DNA of 64,000 nucleotides from Frigoribacterium sp. ACAM 257 (GCF_007954365.1 NZ_VOLO01000004.1:62001-126000); one strand, 5' to 3'; counted from the stretch's first letter, positions 42,935 to 51,050 are shown. The notes: generated by a model from the letters alone, not told the origin. Numbers and translations are program-made.

Positions 42935-44608
42935 CTACGGCATCGGAAGCGGGCGCGGGGGGTCCGGCCATGCCGGAGGGAAGTCGTCGTCATCGTCCTC
43001 GTCGTCCGGTGCGGCGATGAGCTCGACGAGCGTGTCGACCGTGACTCCGGGCCCGTTGCTCAGCTCGCCGATCTTCTCCCGGTCCTTGAGGACGACGATC
43101 CGGTCGCTCACGCGCACGAGCTCGTCGAACGCGCTCGAGATGAACACGACGGCCACGCCCTCGAGCGCGAGCTGCGCGATGTGCGCCTGGATGTCGACCT
43201 TGGCGCCGATGTCGACCCCGCGGGTCGGCTCGTCGAGGATCAGCACGCGCGGCCGGATCGCCAGCCAGCGAGCGAGCAGCACCTTCTGCTGGTTGCCCCC
43301 CGAGAGCTCGCCGGCGGGCGTCGCCGGATCGGCCGGCGTGATGTCGAAGTGCTCGATGTGCCGCTCGACGAGGTCCTCGCGCTCGGCCTTGGAGAGCGGA
43401 TGTGCCCACCCACGCAGAGCCTGCAACGCGAGGACGATGTTCTCTCGCACGCTGAGCTCGTTGATGAGCCCTTCCGCCCCTCGATCCTCGGCGGACAGCG
43501 CCACCCGGTTCCGCAGTGCGTCCGCGGGGCGGTCGATCACGACGGCCCGACCGCCGAGCGTGACCACGCCGCCGTCAGCTCGGTCGGCACCGGCCAGGAG
43601 GCGAGCGAGCTCGGTCCGGCCGGAGCCGCGGAGCCCCGCGATGCCCACGACCTCGCCCGCGTGCAGCTCGAAGTCGACCGGCCGCAACATCCCGCGGCGC
43701 CCTACACCGGTGGCCCGGTACAGCGGCGGGCCGACCGGATCCACACGATGGGCGCGACGCTCTGAGCCGATGCGCTGCAGGTGCGCGATGTCCTTCCCGA
43801 TCATCCGCGCGACGAGCTCGGCCCGGCCGATCTCGTGCGGCAGGTAGTCGCCCTTCTTCACGCCGCCGCGAAGGATGGTCATCCGGTCGCTGAGTGCCAG
43901 CACCTGCTCGAGGAAGTGCGAGACGAAGAGGATCGCGACGCCCTGGTCGCGGAGGCGGCGGATCACCTCGAAGAGCTGCGCCACGTCGACCGCATCGAGG
44001 CTCGACGTGGGCTCGTCCAGCACCAGCACCCGTGGCCGGTCGACCATGGCGCGGGCGATGGAGACGAGCTGACGGCTGGCGGGGGTGAGGTCAGCCAGCA
44101 GGGCTCGCGGGTCGAGCTCGGCGAGTCCGAGCTCGGCGAGCATCACGGCGGCGCGTTCATGCGTCGCGCGCCAGGAGATGCCGACGCGACCGTGCACCTC
44201 GTGGCCGAGCATCACGTTCTCGCCGACGCTCAGGTTCTCGACCAGGTGCGACTCCTGGAACGCGGCCTGGATGCCGAGGGCCCTCGCGTCTGCCGGACCG
44301 CCGAGACGGACGGGCTCGCCGTCCACGAGGACCTCCCCTGCCTCGATCGGGTACACGCCGAGCAGCGCCTTGATGAGCGTGGACTTCCCCGCTCCGTTCT
44401 CGCCCAGCAGAGCATGCACCTCGCCCGAGTGGAGGTCGAGGTCGACCCTGTCGAGCGCGACGCCGTTCGAGAAAGCGACGGTGATCCCCCGCATCTGCAC
44501 CGTGGGGCAGGCAGGTCCGTCCCGCCGCTCGCCGCGACCGGACCAGGTCGGGCCCGCGGCCTGTGGGCCGATCGGGCGCATCGTCGTCGATGCCCGTACG
44601 TGACGCAC
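42935..44608 (-). CDS. Sugar ABC transporter ATPase, RbsA type, without permease (second orphan)
   Basis: A 557-residue tandem ATPase. GTG 44608 is chosen because GAGGAG lies six bases upstream. The first half has GENGAGKST, FQESHL and LVLDEPTSSLD; the second has GLRGSGRTEL, LSGGNQQK and LILDEPTRGVD. The tail ends in an acidic run (DDEDDDDDF) and Pro-rich residues not usual in the family. It follows the LacI gene by 124 bases and has no adjacent permease. It pairs with that LacI just as the ATPase at 19417 pairs with the other LacI. It may use the permeases at 37935-40081 or act on another, unlinked pair. Confidence 0.88.
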   Translation of the reverse strand: MRHVRASTTMRPIGPQAAGPTWSGRGERRDGPACPTVQMRGITVAFSNGVALDRVDLDLHSGEVHALLGENGAGKSTLIKALLGVYPIEAGEVLVDGEPVRLGGPADARALGIQAAFQESHLVENLSVGENVMLGHEVHGRVGISWRATHERAAVMLAELGLAELDPRALLADLTPASRQLVSIARAMVDRPRVLVLDEPTSSLDAVDVAQLFEVIRRLRDQGVAILFVSHFLEQVLALSDRMTILRGGVKKGDYLPHEIGRAELVARMIGKDIAHLQRIGSERRAHRVDPVGPPLYRATGVGRRGMLRPVDFELHAGEVVGIAGLRGSGRTELARLLAGADRADGGVVTLGGRAVVIDRPADALRNRVALSAEDRGAEGLINELSVRENIVLALQALRGWAHPLSKAEREDLVERHIEHFDITPADPATPAGELSGGNQQKVLLARWLAIRPRVLILDEPTRGVDIGAKVDIQAHIAQLALEGVAVVFISSAFDELVRVSDRIVVLKDREKIGELSNGPGVTVDTLVELIAAPDDEDDDDDFPPAWPDPPRPLPMP

Positions 44609-44732
44609 GTGGTGCTCCTCGGGTCGGAGGCCTCGACGGCCTCGTGCCGGGCGGTGCCCGACGTGCACGACTGTAGCTGTCGGGATGCACGCGGGCGAAC
44701 GGCGACGAGCTGGATTACCTCAGATGGCCATC

Positions 44733-45752
44733 TCAGTCGATCTGACGCGCAGCCGCGCTGGAGTCGCGCACGACGAGCTCGGCAGGGATCCGGCTGTTCT
44801 GCGGGATGTCGCGGCCCTCGATCGCTGCGATGAGAACGTCCACCACGAGCGACCCGAGCGCGGGGAAGTCCTGCCGCACGGTCGTGAGCGGCGGGAGGAA
44901 GTGGCGCGAGACGGGCAGGTCGTCGAAACCGACGACGCTCAGGTCCTCCGGAACGCGGATGCCACGGTCGTGGAGGCCGTGGATCACCCCGAGCGCCATC
45001 TCGTCGTTCGCCACGAACACCGCGGTGTACTCGGGGACGCTGGCGAGCCCACGTGCAAAGTCGTAGCCGAAGTCACTCGACCAGTCGCCGATCACGATGG
45101 GCCGCTCGTGCATGCCCCAGGCCCGGGTACGCGTGTGGAAGGCACGCTCGCGCGCGCGCGCGTCGAACCAGTCGAGGGGCCCTGAGAGGTGGAGGACGTC
45201 GCGGTGACCGAGCGACGCGAGGTGATCGACGGCCAGCTTCGTGCCCGCGGCCTGGTCGACCGAGACCGTGAGGAAGGCCGGGTCCTTCTCGGCCTTGACG
45301 ACCAGTGTCGGCAGCCCCGTCGTGATGGTCCGGAGCACGGCCACGGACGACGAGCGCGGAGCCACGACGCAAAGCGCGTCGATGCCCTGGCCGGTGAGGT
45401 GGCGGACGGCCTCCTCGGGCGTCGCCGAGTCGTCGCGGAGCGCGAACGACGCCACGGAGTACCCGCTGTCGCGCGCCGATCGTTCGATGGCCCGCAGGAT
45501 GCTCGACGGTCCGAACTCGACGGCGCTCTCGATCAGCACGCCGATCCGGAGAGCCCGCTGCGTGACGAGCTCGCGCGCAGCGCTGTTGGGCCGGAAGTCG
45601 AGCTCGGCGACGACCTCGAGCACGCGTTGGCGCGTGGACTCCTTCACCTGAGGATGTCCGTTGAGCACACGGGACACGGTCATGTGCGATACACCGGCAC
45701 GCTCGGCCACCTCGCGAAGACCGAGACGCTCACCGCCGCCTCTGACGCTCAC
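44733..45752 (-). CDS. LacI-family repressor (island copy 2)
   Basis: A 339-residue regulator. GTG 45752 has GGAG five bases upstream; a TTG at 45779 is the alternative. The HTH (VAERAGVSHMTVSRVLNGHP) differs from copy 1 mainly outside the recognition helix, so both may read the same operator. The sensor domain has IGVLIESA, LHLSGPLDWFDAR and SVVGFDDLPVSRHFLPPLT. It is oriented opposite to copy 1, and each is followed by an orphan ABC ATPase. A short inverted repeat about 80 bases upstream may be an autoregulatory site. Confidence 0.92.
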   Translation of the reverse strand: MSVRGGGERLGLREVAERAGVSHMTVSRVLNGHPQVKESTRQRVLEVVAELDFRPNSAARELVTQRALRIGVLIESAVEFGPSSILRAIERSARDSGYSVASFALRDDSATPEEAVRHLTGQGIDALCVVAPRSSSVAVLRTITTGLPTLVVKAEKDPAFLTVSVDQAAGTKLAVDHLASLGHRDVLHLSGPLDWFDARARERAFHTRTRAWGMHERPIVIGDWSSDFGYDFARGLASVPEYTAVFVANDEMALGVIHGLHDRGIRVPEDLSVVGFDDLPVSRHFLPPLTTVRQDFPALGSLVVDVLIAAIEGRDIPQNSRIPAELVVRDSSAAARQID

Positions 45753-45830
45753 CCAGACTCCATCCTGCACGCTTCGCAACGCAGCTTGGCGTCATCTGCG
45801 CCGGCGTTGACGTCGTTCAGTGGCGCTGAT

Positions 45831-45842
45831 CCAGTGTACTGG
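45831..45842. promoter_or_regulatory. Possible operator upstream of LacI copy 2
   Basis: CCAGTGTACTGG, two 5-base inverted arms around GT. It differs from the TGTTACCG family, so if it is functional it is bound by something else. Confidence 0.3.
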
Positions 45843-45975
45843 GGGCCTTGCTGACTGCGAGGAACGATGTGTCCCGACAACTCGCCCGATCCGGTGCGTT
45901 GTCACGGGGCGTAGTGAACAGACTTGATCGGACACAAGACACCGGCCGAGGGGCAAGAGCTGCCAAGGTCGCCGC

Positions 45976-46602
45976 ATGGCGCTCATCTGTCTGGTCCTCT
46001 CCGGGGCCGCCCTCCTGGTCAACGGCCTCACCCTGCTCGGGCGCGTGCCCGGCCTGGACAGCGGCGTGTTCAACGTCCTGATCGGCGGTCTGCAGCTCGT
46101 CCTCTGCGTGGCCGTGGCCGTGTCGGCTGACGGTTCCCTGCCTGTCCTCCTCGGGATCTCGGGCACCTTCTTGTTCGGCATCACCTATCTCTACGTCGGC
46201 GTGGACTCCCTCCTCGGCCTCGGCGCCGTGGGCCTGGGCTGGTTCTGCGGTCTGGTGGCCACTCTCGCCGTCGTCTTCGCGGTCGTCCACGTCGCGGACG
46301 ACCCGTTCCTCGCAGTTCTCTGGACGGGATGGGCGGCGCTCTGGGCGCTGTTCTTCGTCCTGCTCGCCCTCGGCCGATCAGTCATCGGCACCTACACCGG
46401 GTGGGCCCTCGTCCTCGCGAGCCAGGTGACCACCACGGTCCCCGCGCTCCTCGGCCTCACCGGGCACTGGCCGACCGGGTCGATCGCCACGACGACCGCG
46501 CTCCTGTCGCTCGTCGGGGTGTTCGGCGGCGCCGCCCTGTTGGCCCGCCGAGCCGCCACACGTCCCCAGCCGGAACACACGCCTGCCCCTGCCGCTGCCT
46601 GA
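45976..46602 (+). CDS. AmiS/UreI-family small-amide/urea channel
   Basis: A 208-residue integral membrane protein with six or seven helices. The N-terminal LVLSGAALLVNGLTLLGR, the central TFLFGITYLYVGVDSLLG and WFCGLVA segments match the AmiS/UreI proton-gated urea or short-amide channels. The C-terminal tail is Pro/Ala-rich and cytoplasmic. It sits 24 bases before a DszC/SfnB-like monooxygenase, implying co-transcription and uptake of a small amide or related nitrogen/sulfur compound. It lies inside the putative island but outside its sugar regulon (no operator motif upstream). Confidence 0.85.
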   Translation: MALICLVLSGAALLVNGLTLLGRVPGLDSGVFNVLIGGLQLVLCVAVAVSADGSLPVLLGISGTFLFGITYLYVGVDSLLGLGAVGLGWFCGLVATLAVVFAVVHVADDPFLAVLWTGWAALWALFFVLLALGRSVIGTYTGWALVLASQVTTTVPALLGLTGHWPTGSIATTTALLSLVGVFGGAALLARRAATRPQPEHTPAPAAA

Positions 46603-46626
46603 CCCACCAGAACGGAACCGAGACCC

Positions 46627-47847
46627 ATGACCACCACATCCATCACCACCGCGGCACCCACCGACGACGCTCTGTCCGCGCGTTTCCGCCCGCTCTTCGA
46701 CCGCATCGCTGCCGGTGCCGCGGAACGCGACCGTGAGCACCGCCTCCCCGTGGCCGAGATCCGCGAGCTCGCCGACGCGGGCTTCGGAGCCCTCCGTGTC
46801 CCCGTCGAGTTCGGGGGTTCCGGCGCCACACTCCCGCAGCTGTTCGAGCTGCTCACCGAGCTCGCGGCGGCGGACAGCAACATCCCCCAGGCCCTGCGCG
46901 GCCACTTCGCCCTCGTCGAGGACCGCCTCGTCGCCCGGTCCGGGCCGCGCGACGTCTGGCTCGAACGGTTCGGCCGCGGCGAGATCGCCGGGAACTCCTG
47001 GACCGAAGTGGGCACGGTGCAGGTCGGAGACGTCATGACGAAGGTCAGCCCCGACCCGGACGGCGGGTTCCGCATCACCGGGCAGAAGTACTACTCCACC
47101 GGCAGCATCTTCGCTGACTGGATCGACACGTACGCCGAACGCACCGACACCGGCGACCGGGTCATCGCGATCGTCGACGCCCACCAGGAAGGCGTCGCCC
47201 ACACCGACGACTGGGACGGGTTCGGACAGCGGACGACAGGCTCGGGCACGAGCACCTTCCGGGACGCTCGTGTCGGCGCCGACGACGTCGTGCTCTTCGA
47301 CCAGCGCTTCAAGTACCAGACGGCCTTCTACCAGGCCGTGCTGCTGAGCGTCCTCGCCGGCTCCGTCGTGGCGGCCGAGCGGGACATCGCGTTCGAGGTC
47401 AGGAACCGGACCCGGGTGTTCTCGCACGGCAACGCTGACACGTTCGCTGCTGACCCGCAGATCCTGCAGGTCGTCGGGGAGGTCTCAGCCGCCGGGTTCG
47501 CCGCCCGAGCGATCGTCGACCGAGCCGCGCAGTCCCTCCAGGGCGCCTACGAGGGCGCCTTCCTGGACGAGGTCGAAGACGAGCGGCGGAACGACCGGGC
47601 CGAACTCGCCACGGCGCAGGCACAGGTCGCACTGACGTCGCTCGCGACACAGGCGACCTCGCACCTGTTCGACGCGCTGGCGGCATCCGGCGTGAGCACC
47701 ACGAGGAACCTGGACCGGCACTGGCGCAACGCCCGCACGGCCGGCAGCCACAACCCGTGGGTGTTCAAGGCACGCATCGTCGGCGACCACGCTGTCAACG
47801 GGGCCCAGCCGCCGCGGGTCTGGGCCATCGGCGCGACCCGCCGCTGA
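46627..47847 (+). CDS. Acyl-CoA dehydrogenase-fold monooxygenase (DszC/SfnB-like)
   Basis: A 406-residue flavoprotein with the acyl-CoA dehydrogenase fold: helical N-terminus (RELADAGFGALRVPVEFGG), middle beta domain (GFRITGQKYYSTGSIFADW) and helical C-terminus (RHWRNARTAGSHNPWVFK). The HNPWVFK ending with RNxRT is typical of FMNH2-dependent monooxygenases such as DszC and SfnB rather than of true dehydrogenases, which carry a catalytic Glu. These need a separate flavin reductase, absent here. The likely role is oxidation of an organosulfur or amine compound. The gene ends at a strong hairpin just before the second tRNA fragment. Confidence 0.85.
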   Translation: MTTTSITTAAPTDDALSARFRPLFDRIAAGAAERDREHRLPVAEIRELADAGFGALRVPVEFGGSGATLPQLFELLTELAAADSNIPQALRGHFALVEDRLVARSGPRDVWLERFGRGEIAGNSWTEVGTVQVGDVMTKVSPDPDGGFRITGQKYYSTGSIFADWIDTYAERTDTGDRVIAIVDAHQEGVAHTDDWDGFGQRTTGSGTSTFRDARVGADDVVLFDQRFKYQTAFYQAVLLSVLAGSVVAAERDIAFEVRNRTRVFSHGNADTFAADPQILQVVGEVSAAGFAARAIVDRAAQSLQGAYEGAFLDEVEDERRNDRAELATAQAQVALTSLATQATSHLFDALAASGVSTTRNLDRHWRNARTAGSHNPWVFKARIVGDHAVNGAQPPRVWAIGATRR

Positions 47848-47883
47848 CTCTCCTCCAACAGCGACGACGCCTCGAGAAACGAA

Positions 47884-47910
47884 GAAAGCCTGGCTCTCGG
47901 CCAGGCTTTC
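47884..47910. terminator. Terminator between the monooxygenase gene and the second tRNA fragment
   Basis: A perfect 11-bp stem (GAAAGCCTGGC, loop TCTCG, complement) followed by TCGTGTG on the plus strand and a matching A/T-rich foot on the other, so it may act in both directions. Confidence 0.85.
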
Positions 47911-47922
47911 TCGTGTGTTCTG

Positions 47923-47967
47923 TGCGCCTGGAGGGACTCGAACCCGCAACCTTCTGATCCGTGGTCA
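47923..47967 (-). other. tRNA-Arg 3'-half fragment (putative att site, right copy)
   Basis: The same 45 bases as at 16771-16815 with two changes. On the minus strand the anticodon loop reads GACCACGGATC, and the T stem has a C where G is needed, so one pair is lost. The 5' tRNA half is again missing. It is thus a decayed att duplicate, not a tRNA. The direct orientation relative to the left copy is what site-specific integration leaves. Confidence 0.75.
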
Positions 47968-48109
47968 CATCCGTTCGAGGCTTGCAACGTGGCCCGAATC
48001 AAGCGTCCAGGGCAGCAGGGCCCGAGGGCGGCCGGGCAGCTCCCGCCATCGAGAACCATCGAGATGCATCTGCGTGGAGCCATTTACGACGAGCAAAAAG
48101 GTGAGCGGG
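47923..48109. repeat. 187-bp direct repeat, right copy
   Basis: The gapless partner of 16771-16957, conserved at both ends and diverged in the middle. Together with the terminator at 47884 and the short leader before 48237 it accounts for the gene-free stretch 47848-48236. Confidence 0.75.
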
Positions 48110-48236
48110 GCGAATGCGGGGACTTCACGTCCGCTGGGGGCGCCGTGGTCTGGAACCGCGCGACGGGTAGCCCGGCTGGAATGAGATGACGTGGGCTCAT
48201 TTTGCGCTACGGTCCTTTTTGGAGACCAGGAGGGGT

Positions 48237-48737
48237 ATGACGATCCCAGTGACGGCGGGGCCCTACGGCCTGCTGCCAGCCGGGCGGCACGCATGCACGG
48301 TCGACGAACTCGAGCAGCACTTTGTTGTGAGCGCTCCATTCCCCGATGAACGGCGCCAGATTTTTGACGCGTTCCGGGTCTGGGCCCGCGCCGTCGGAGA
48401 CTTACTGCCGGGTGCGCGGTGCTGGGTCGATGGCGGCTTTGTCACGCACAAGACGTGGGCCGCTCCACGCGACGTCGACGTCGTGGTGTTCACCACCGCG
48501 GAAGTACTAGATGCGCTGCCCGAGTCGGATCAGCAATTGCTGATGTCGATGATGACCCAGCACAGTTCCGGGATCGCTCGAGTCCAGCCGATGGCTGGCC
48601 TGGTCGACGGCTTCCTCGGACTGCGGGACGATGCGGATCGTACGATCTACTGGCGGAATCTGTGGTCGGGCGTCAAGGACGTTGACGGTAGCAAGGTAGA
48701 TGCTGTGCAGAAGGGGTTTCTGGAGGTGACGCTGTGA
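48237..48737 (+). CDS. DUF6932-like nucleotidyltransferase-fold protein
   Basis: A 166-residue protein (AGGAGGGG directly upstream of the ATG). Residues 66-81 have the pol-beta-type nucleotidyltransferase signature G-G-F-(x)11-D-V-D, with Asp79 and Asp81 as likely metal ligands. The opening LPAGRHACTVDELEQHF resembles the DUF6932 family (recognised from memory). The GTG of the next gene overlaps its stop by four bases. Its composition is less GC-rich than that of neighbouring genes. Small stand-alone nucleotidyltransferases paired with a coupled gene are often toxin or phage-defence components, but no such activity can be shown here. Confidence 0.65.
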   Translation: MTIPVTAGPYGLLPAGRHACTVDELEQHFVVSAPFPDERRQIFDAFRVWARAVGDLLPGARCWVDGGFVTHKTWAAPRDVDVVVFTTAEVLDALPESDQQLLMSMMTQHSSGIARVQPMAGLVDGFLGLRDDADRTIYWRNLWSGVKDVDGSKVDAVQKGFLEVTL

Positions 48738-49693
48738 CGATCGATCGTGCTGACATCGGCGCGCTGCGAGACGCCTGGCACGCGCTTCCCGACCAGACCA
48801 CCTTCGCCGGCAGGATTGCGCGACAGTCACTAGAAGCATCTGCCAAGCAGGACCCGATCTTGGAACGGGCGCTGTTCGATCTGCAACTGCAAGCGCAATC
48901 CGAACTCGACCTGCATCTCGACGGTGAGACCGTCACCGAGCACGCAACGAATGCGCTCGACTTTGCGAACCTCGTACGCGGTGTCGCGGAGGCAGTCAAA
49001 GAGCTAACGAAGTCCTCCATGGGCAGGCAGCGGATGCCCTCGACGCTTCAGGTGATCGCACCGACCCCAGGGTCAGTGCGAGTGGTGTTCCGTCCGGAGG
49101 CTCCGAAAACAGTGGACGGAGTCGTCGCGGATTCCGCATCGGAGACACGAGAGTCTGCGTCGCTCGTTCGTGTCGCAACGATCCTTGCCCGCGCTGGAGA
49201 ACAAGACGGCGGCGGCGTACTCGACGCGCTCACCGCTGGGGTCCCCATCGGCGCGCACGCTGGACTCCGCCGAGCAGCCAAGGCCGTTGTCGCAGCCCGG
49301 TGGAGCATCAGCGGCACCCTTCGACGACCACACCACGACCCGATCCATGTATCCGTCGACCCCAGAGGTGCGGCGCGACTGCTCACTGCCCTCGCGGCGC
49401 GCACACACGAGGAACAGCACGTCGATGTCCAGGGCCGCGTCGACGGGCAACGACGATCCGTAGGGGCCATGTGGTTCGTTCCACCCACCGGGGCGGCTTT
49501 TGAGGCAGCCGTGCCGGACACTCAGCTCCTGGACACGGTGGCGTCCCTGGCGGCAGCCGACAAGCAAGTCCGCGCAAGGTTCCAAGTCATTGTCACCGCA
49601 CTTGCAGGATCAACAGGCGGCATCCGACGCAGCTACTCACTTGAGTCGATCAGTGAAGCACCTAGCGAACCAACCCTGAATCCCGAGAACTAA
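48734..49693 (+). CDS. Unrecognised protein coupled to the nucleotidyltransferase
   Basis: A 319-residue protein of no recognised family. The N-terminus is helical and charged (ALFDLQLQAQSELDLHLD), followed by a segment with TLQVIAPTPGSVRVVF and later beta-rich parts (PIHVSVDPRGAARLLTAL, GAMWFVPPTG). It has no signal peptide, membrane helix or visible catalytic motif. Start GTG 48734 overlaps the upstream stop (GTGA), so both proteins are made together, suggesting a complex or effector-inhibitor pair. Its composition is also low in GC. It may be the substrate, partner or antitoxin of the preceding gene product. Confidence 0.6.
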   Translation: MTIDRADIGALRDAWHALPDQTTFAGRIARQSLEASAKQDPILERALFDLQLQAQSELDLHLDGETVTEHATNALDFANLVRGVAEAVKELTKSSMGRQRMPSTLQVIAPTPGSVRVVFRPEAPKTVDGVVADSASETRESASLVRVATILARAGEQDGGGVLDALTAGVPIGAHAGLRRAAKAVVAARWSISGTLRRPHHDPIHVSVDPRGAARLLTALAARTHEEQHVDVQGRVDGQRRSVGAMWFVPPTGAAFEAAVPDTQLLDTVASLAAADKQVRARFQVIVTALAGSTGGIRRSYSLESISEAPSEPTLNPEN

Positions 49694-49823
49694 GCCTCAG
49701 GGTCATTCGACGACGCCGACGACGCCGACCGCCTGAGAGGCCCTGACCAATCGCGAACGGAGCTCACGGCCGTGTGCGCCGACCGGCATGGCCGGCGAGG
49801 CGCTGCCGGGTGCCGGCTGGCTG

Positions 49824-50015
49824 TCAGTCACGAGCGGGGACGGCGTGCGGCTCTGCCTGGACGGGCTGGTCGTCCTTGAGCTCGGCCTTGACGATCTTCA
49901 TGGACTGGCCGACGCTCCGTGCCAGAGCCGGGAGCTTGGCAGCGCCGAAGAGGAGCAGGACGACGGCCAGGATGATCAGGGCGTGCCGGCCGGTGAGGTT
50001 GTGGAGGAGCCCCAT
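49824..50015 (-). CDS. tatA: TatA/TatE-type twin-arginine translocase subunit
   Basis: A 63-residue protein with a short N-terminal membrane helix (~11-24, ALIILAVVLLLFGA), the hinge FGAAKLP (~23-29), an amphipathic helix (ALARSVGQSMKIVKAEL) and a charged tail: the TatA pattern. It is encoded 42 bases after a Tat-exported dioxygenase and in the same direction, so it may be an extra TatA serving that substrate. TatC is not in the window. Confidence 0.88.
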   Translation of the reverse strand: MGLLHNLTGRHALIILAVVLLLFGAAKLPALARSVGQSMKIVKAELKDDQPVQAEPHAVPARD

Positions 50016-50057
50016 GGGGTGCTTCTTTCTGGTGGGTGAGATGCTGCAGGGGCGAGG

Positions 50058-51050
50058 TCAGGGTGCGGTGGGGGGCGTGCCCCCGGCACCGCCCTCGGGC
50101 GGCGTGCCTCCGCCGCCACCACCGCCGCCTGAGGGCGCGGCACCGGCCGACGGCGTCGTGCTCGTGTCGACGCGGACGGTGAGGGACACCTGGTACCCGG
50201 AGGTCGCATCGCCGGTGACGGTGGCGAGCTGCAGGGCGCCACTGTCGTCGCTGAAGACGTTGTCGCTGTCGAGGCTGACCTGGTCGAGGTTTGAAGTTGA
50301 CCCGTCGTACGCAGTGAGGGCGTAAACAGCGCGGCTGGCGTCCTCGGGCAGGGCGATCTGCGACGTCGCGATCGCGTTTGTGGAGTCGGTGATCGAGTCG
50401 ACGTCGGGGTAGACCTCGAAGTGGATGTGCGGCCACCGGCCCGTGTAGCAGGCGGGAAAGATGGAGGTGTAGCTGACGGTTCCGGTCGCGTCGGCGACCT
50501 GCACCCCTCGGAGGTAGGTCTCGTCCTCGATGCCGTCGGAGTACATCGAGTAGCCGCCGGCGGCGTCGCAGTGCCACACGTAGACGGCCACGTCGGCGAA
50601 GGGCGCGTCGTCGTTCACCATGTCGAGCACGGTCAGCTGCAGCGACATGGGCACGCCCTCGGCGGTCGCACCTCCCCCGATGCTTGACCGGATGTCGCTG
50701 CGGACGATGCCCGACTGCTCGAGGACGTCGACGCCGTTCGAACCGTCTCCCGGGTAGGGGCCGGCGGTCTCGTCGGGGATCTCCCCGGCCGTCGTCGTCG
50801 CCGCGCCCGTGCCGGACGTCGCCGTGCCGGAGGCGGAGCCGGTGGAGGCACCTGTCGCGGTGGTGCAGGCGGCCAAGGCGAGGGTGCCCGCACCGATCCC
50901 GATCAGACCCAGCACGGTACGACGGGAGAGGAGCGTGCGGACGTCGAAGGCGACACCCTGGTCGACGACCTCCTCGTCGGCACGGTCGAGGAGGCGCCCT
51001 TCGTAGGCGGGCCCCTCAGGAGTGGTCTCGGGTTCGGGGATGCGGCTCAT
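50058..51050 (-). CDS. Tat-exported lipoprotein of the intradiol ring-cleavage dioxygenase family
   Basis: A 330-residue extracellular protein. ATG 51050 has GAGAGGA upstream. Residues 42-48 read SRRTVLG, a twin-arginine motif, followed by a hydrophobic stretch and a lipobox with Cys62. The dioxygenase fold begins at EIPDETAGPYPGDG (iron ligand Tyr99). A second Tyr and two His ligands lie in ACYTGRWPHIHFEVY. These enzymes use Fe(III) to cleave catechol-type rings with O2; surface versions are known in actinobacteria. The tail (Gly/Pro-rich, ~305-330) looks disordered. The adjacent tatA gene supports Tat export. It may open aromatic rings from plant phenolics (inference). Confidence 0.88.
   Translation of the reverse strand: MSRIPEPETTPEGPAYEGRLLDRADEEVVDQGVAFDVRTLLSRRTVLGLIGIGAGTLALAACTTATGASTGSASGTATSGTGAATTTAGEIPDETAGPYPGDGSNGVDVLEQSGIVRSDIRSSIGGGATAEGVPMSLQLTVLDMVNDDAPFADVAVYVWHCDAAGGYSMYSDGIEDETYLRGVQVADATGTVSYTSIFPACYTGRWPHIHFEVYPDVDSITDSTNAIATSQIALPEDASRAVYALTAYDGSTSNLDQVSLDSDNVFSDDSGALQLATVTGDATSGYQVSLTVRVDTSTTPSAGAAPSGGGGGGGGTPPEGGAGGTPPTAP

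Noticed and set aside
45792-46290. Minus-strand frames opposite the AmiS-type gene
   Set aside because: Charged, low-complexity shadows of a hydrophobic membrane-protein gene whose own frame has clear helices and a family match.
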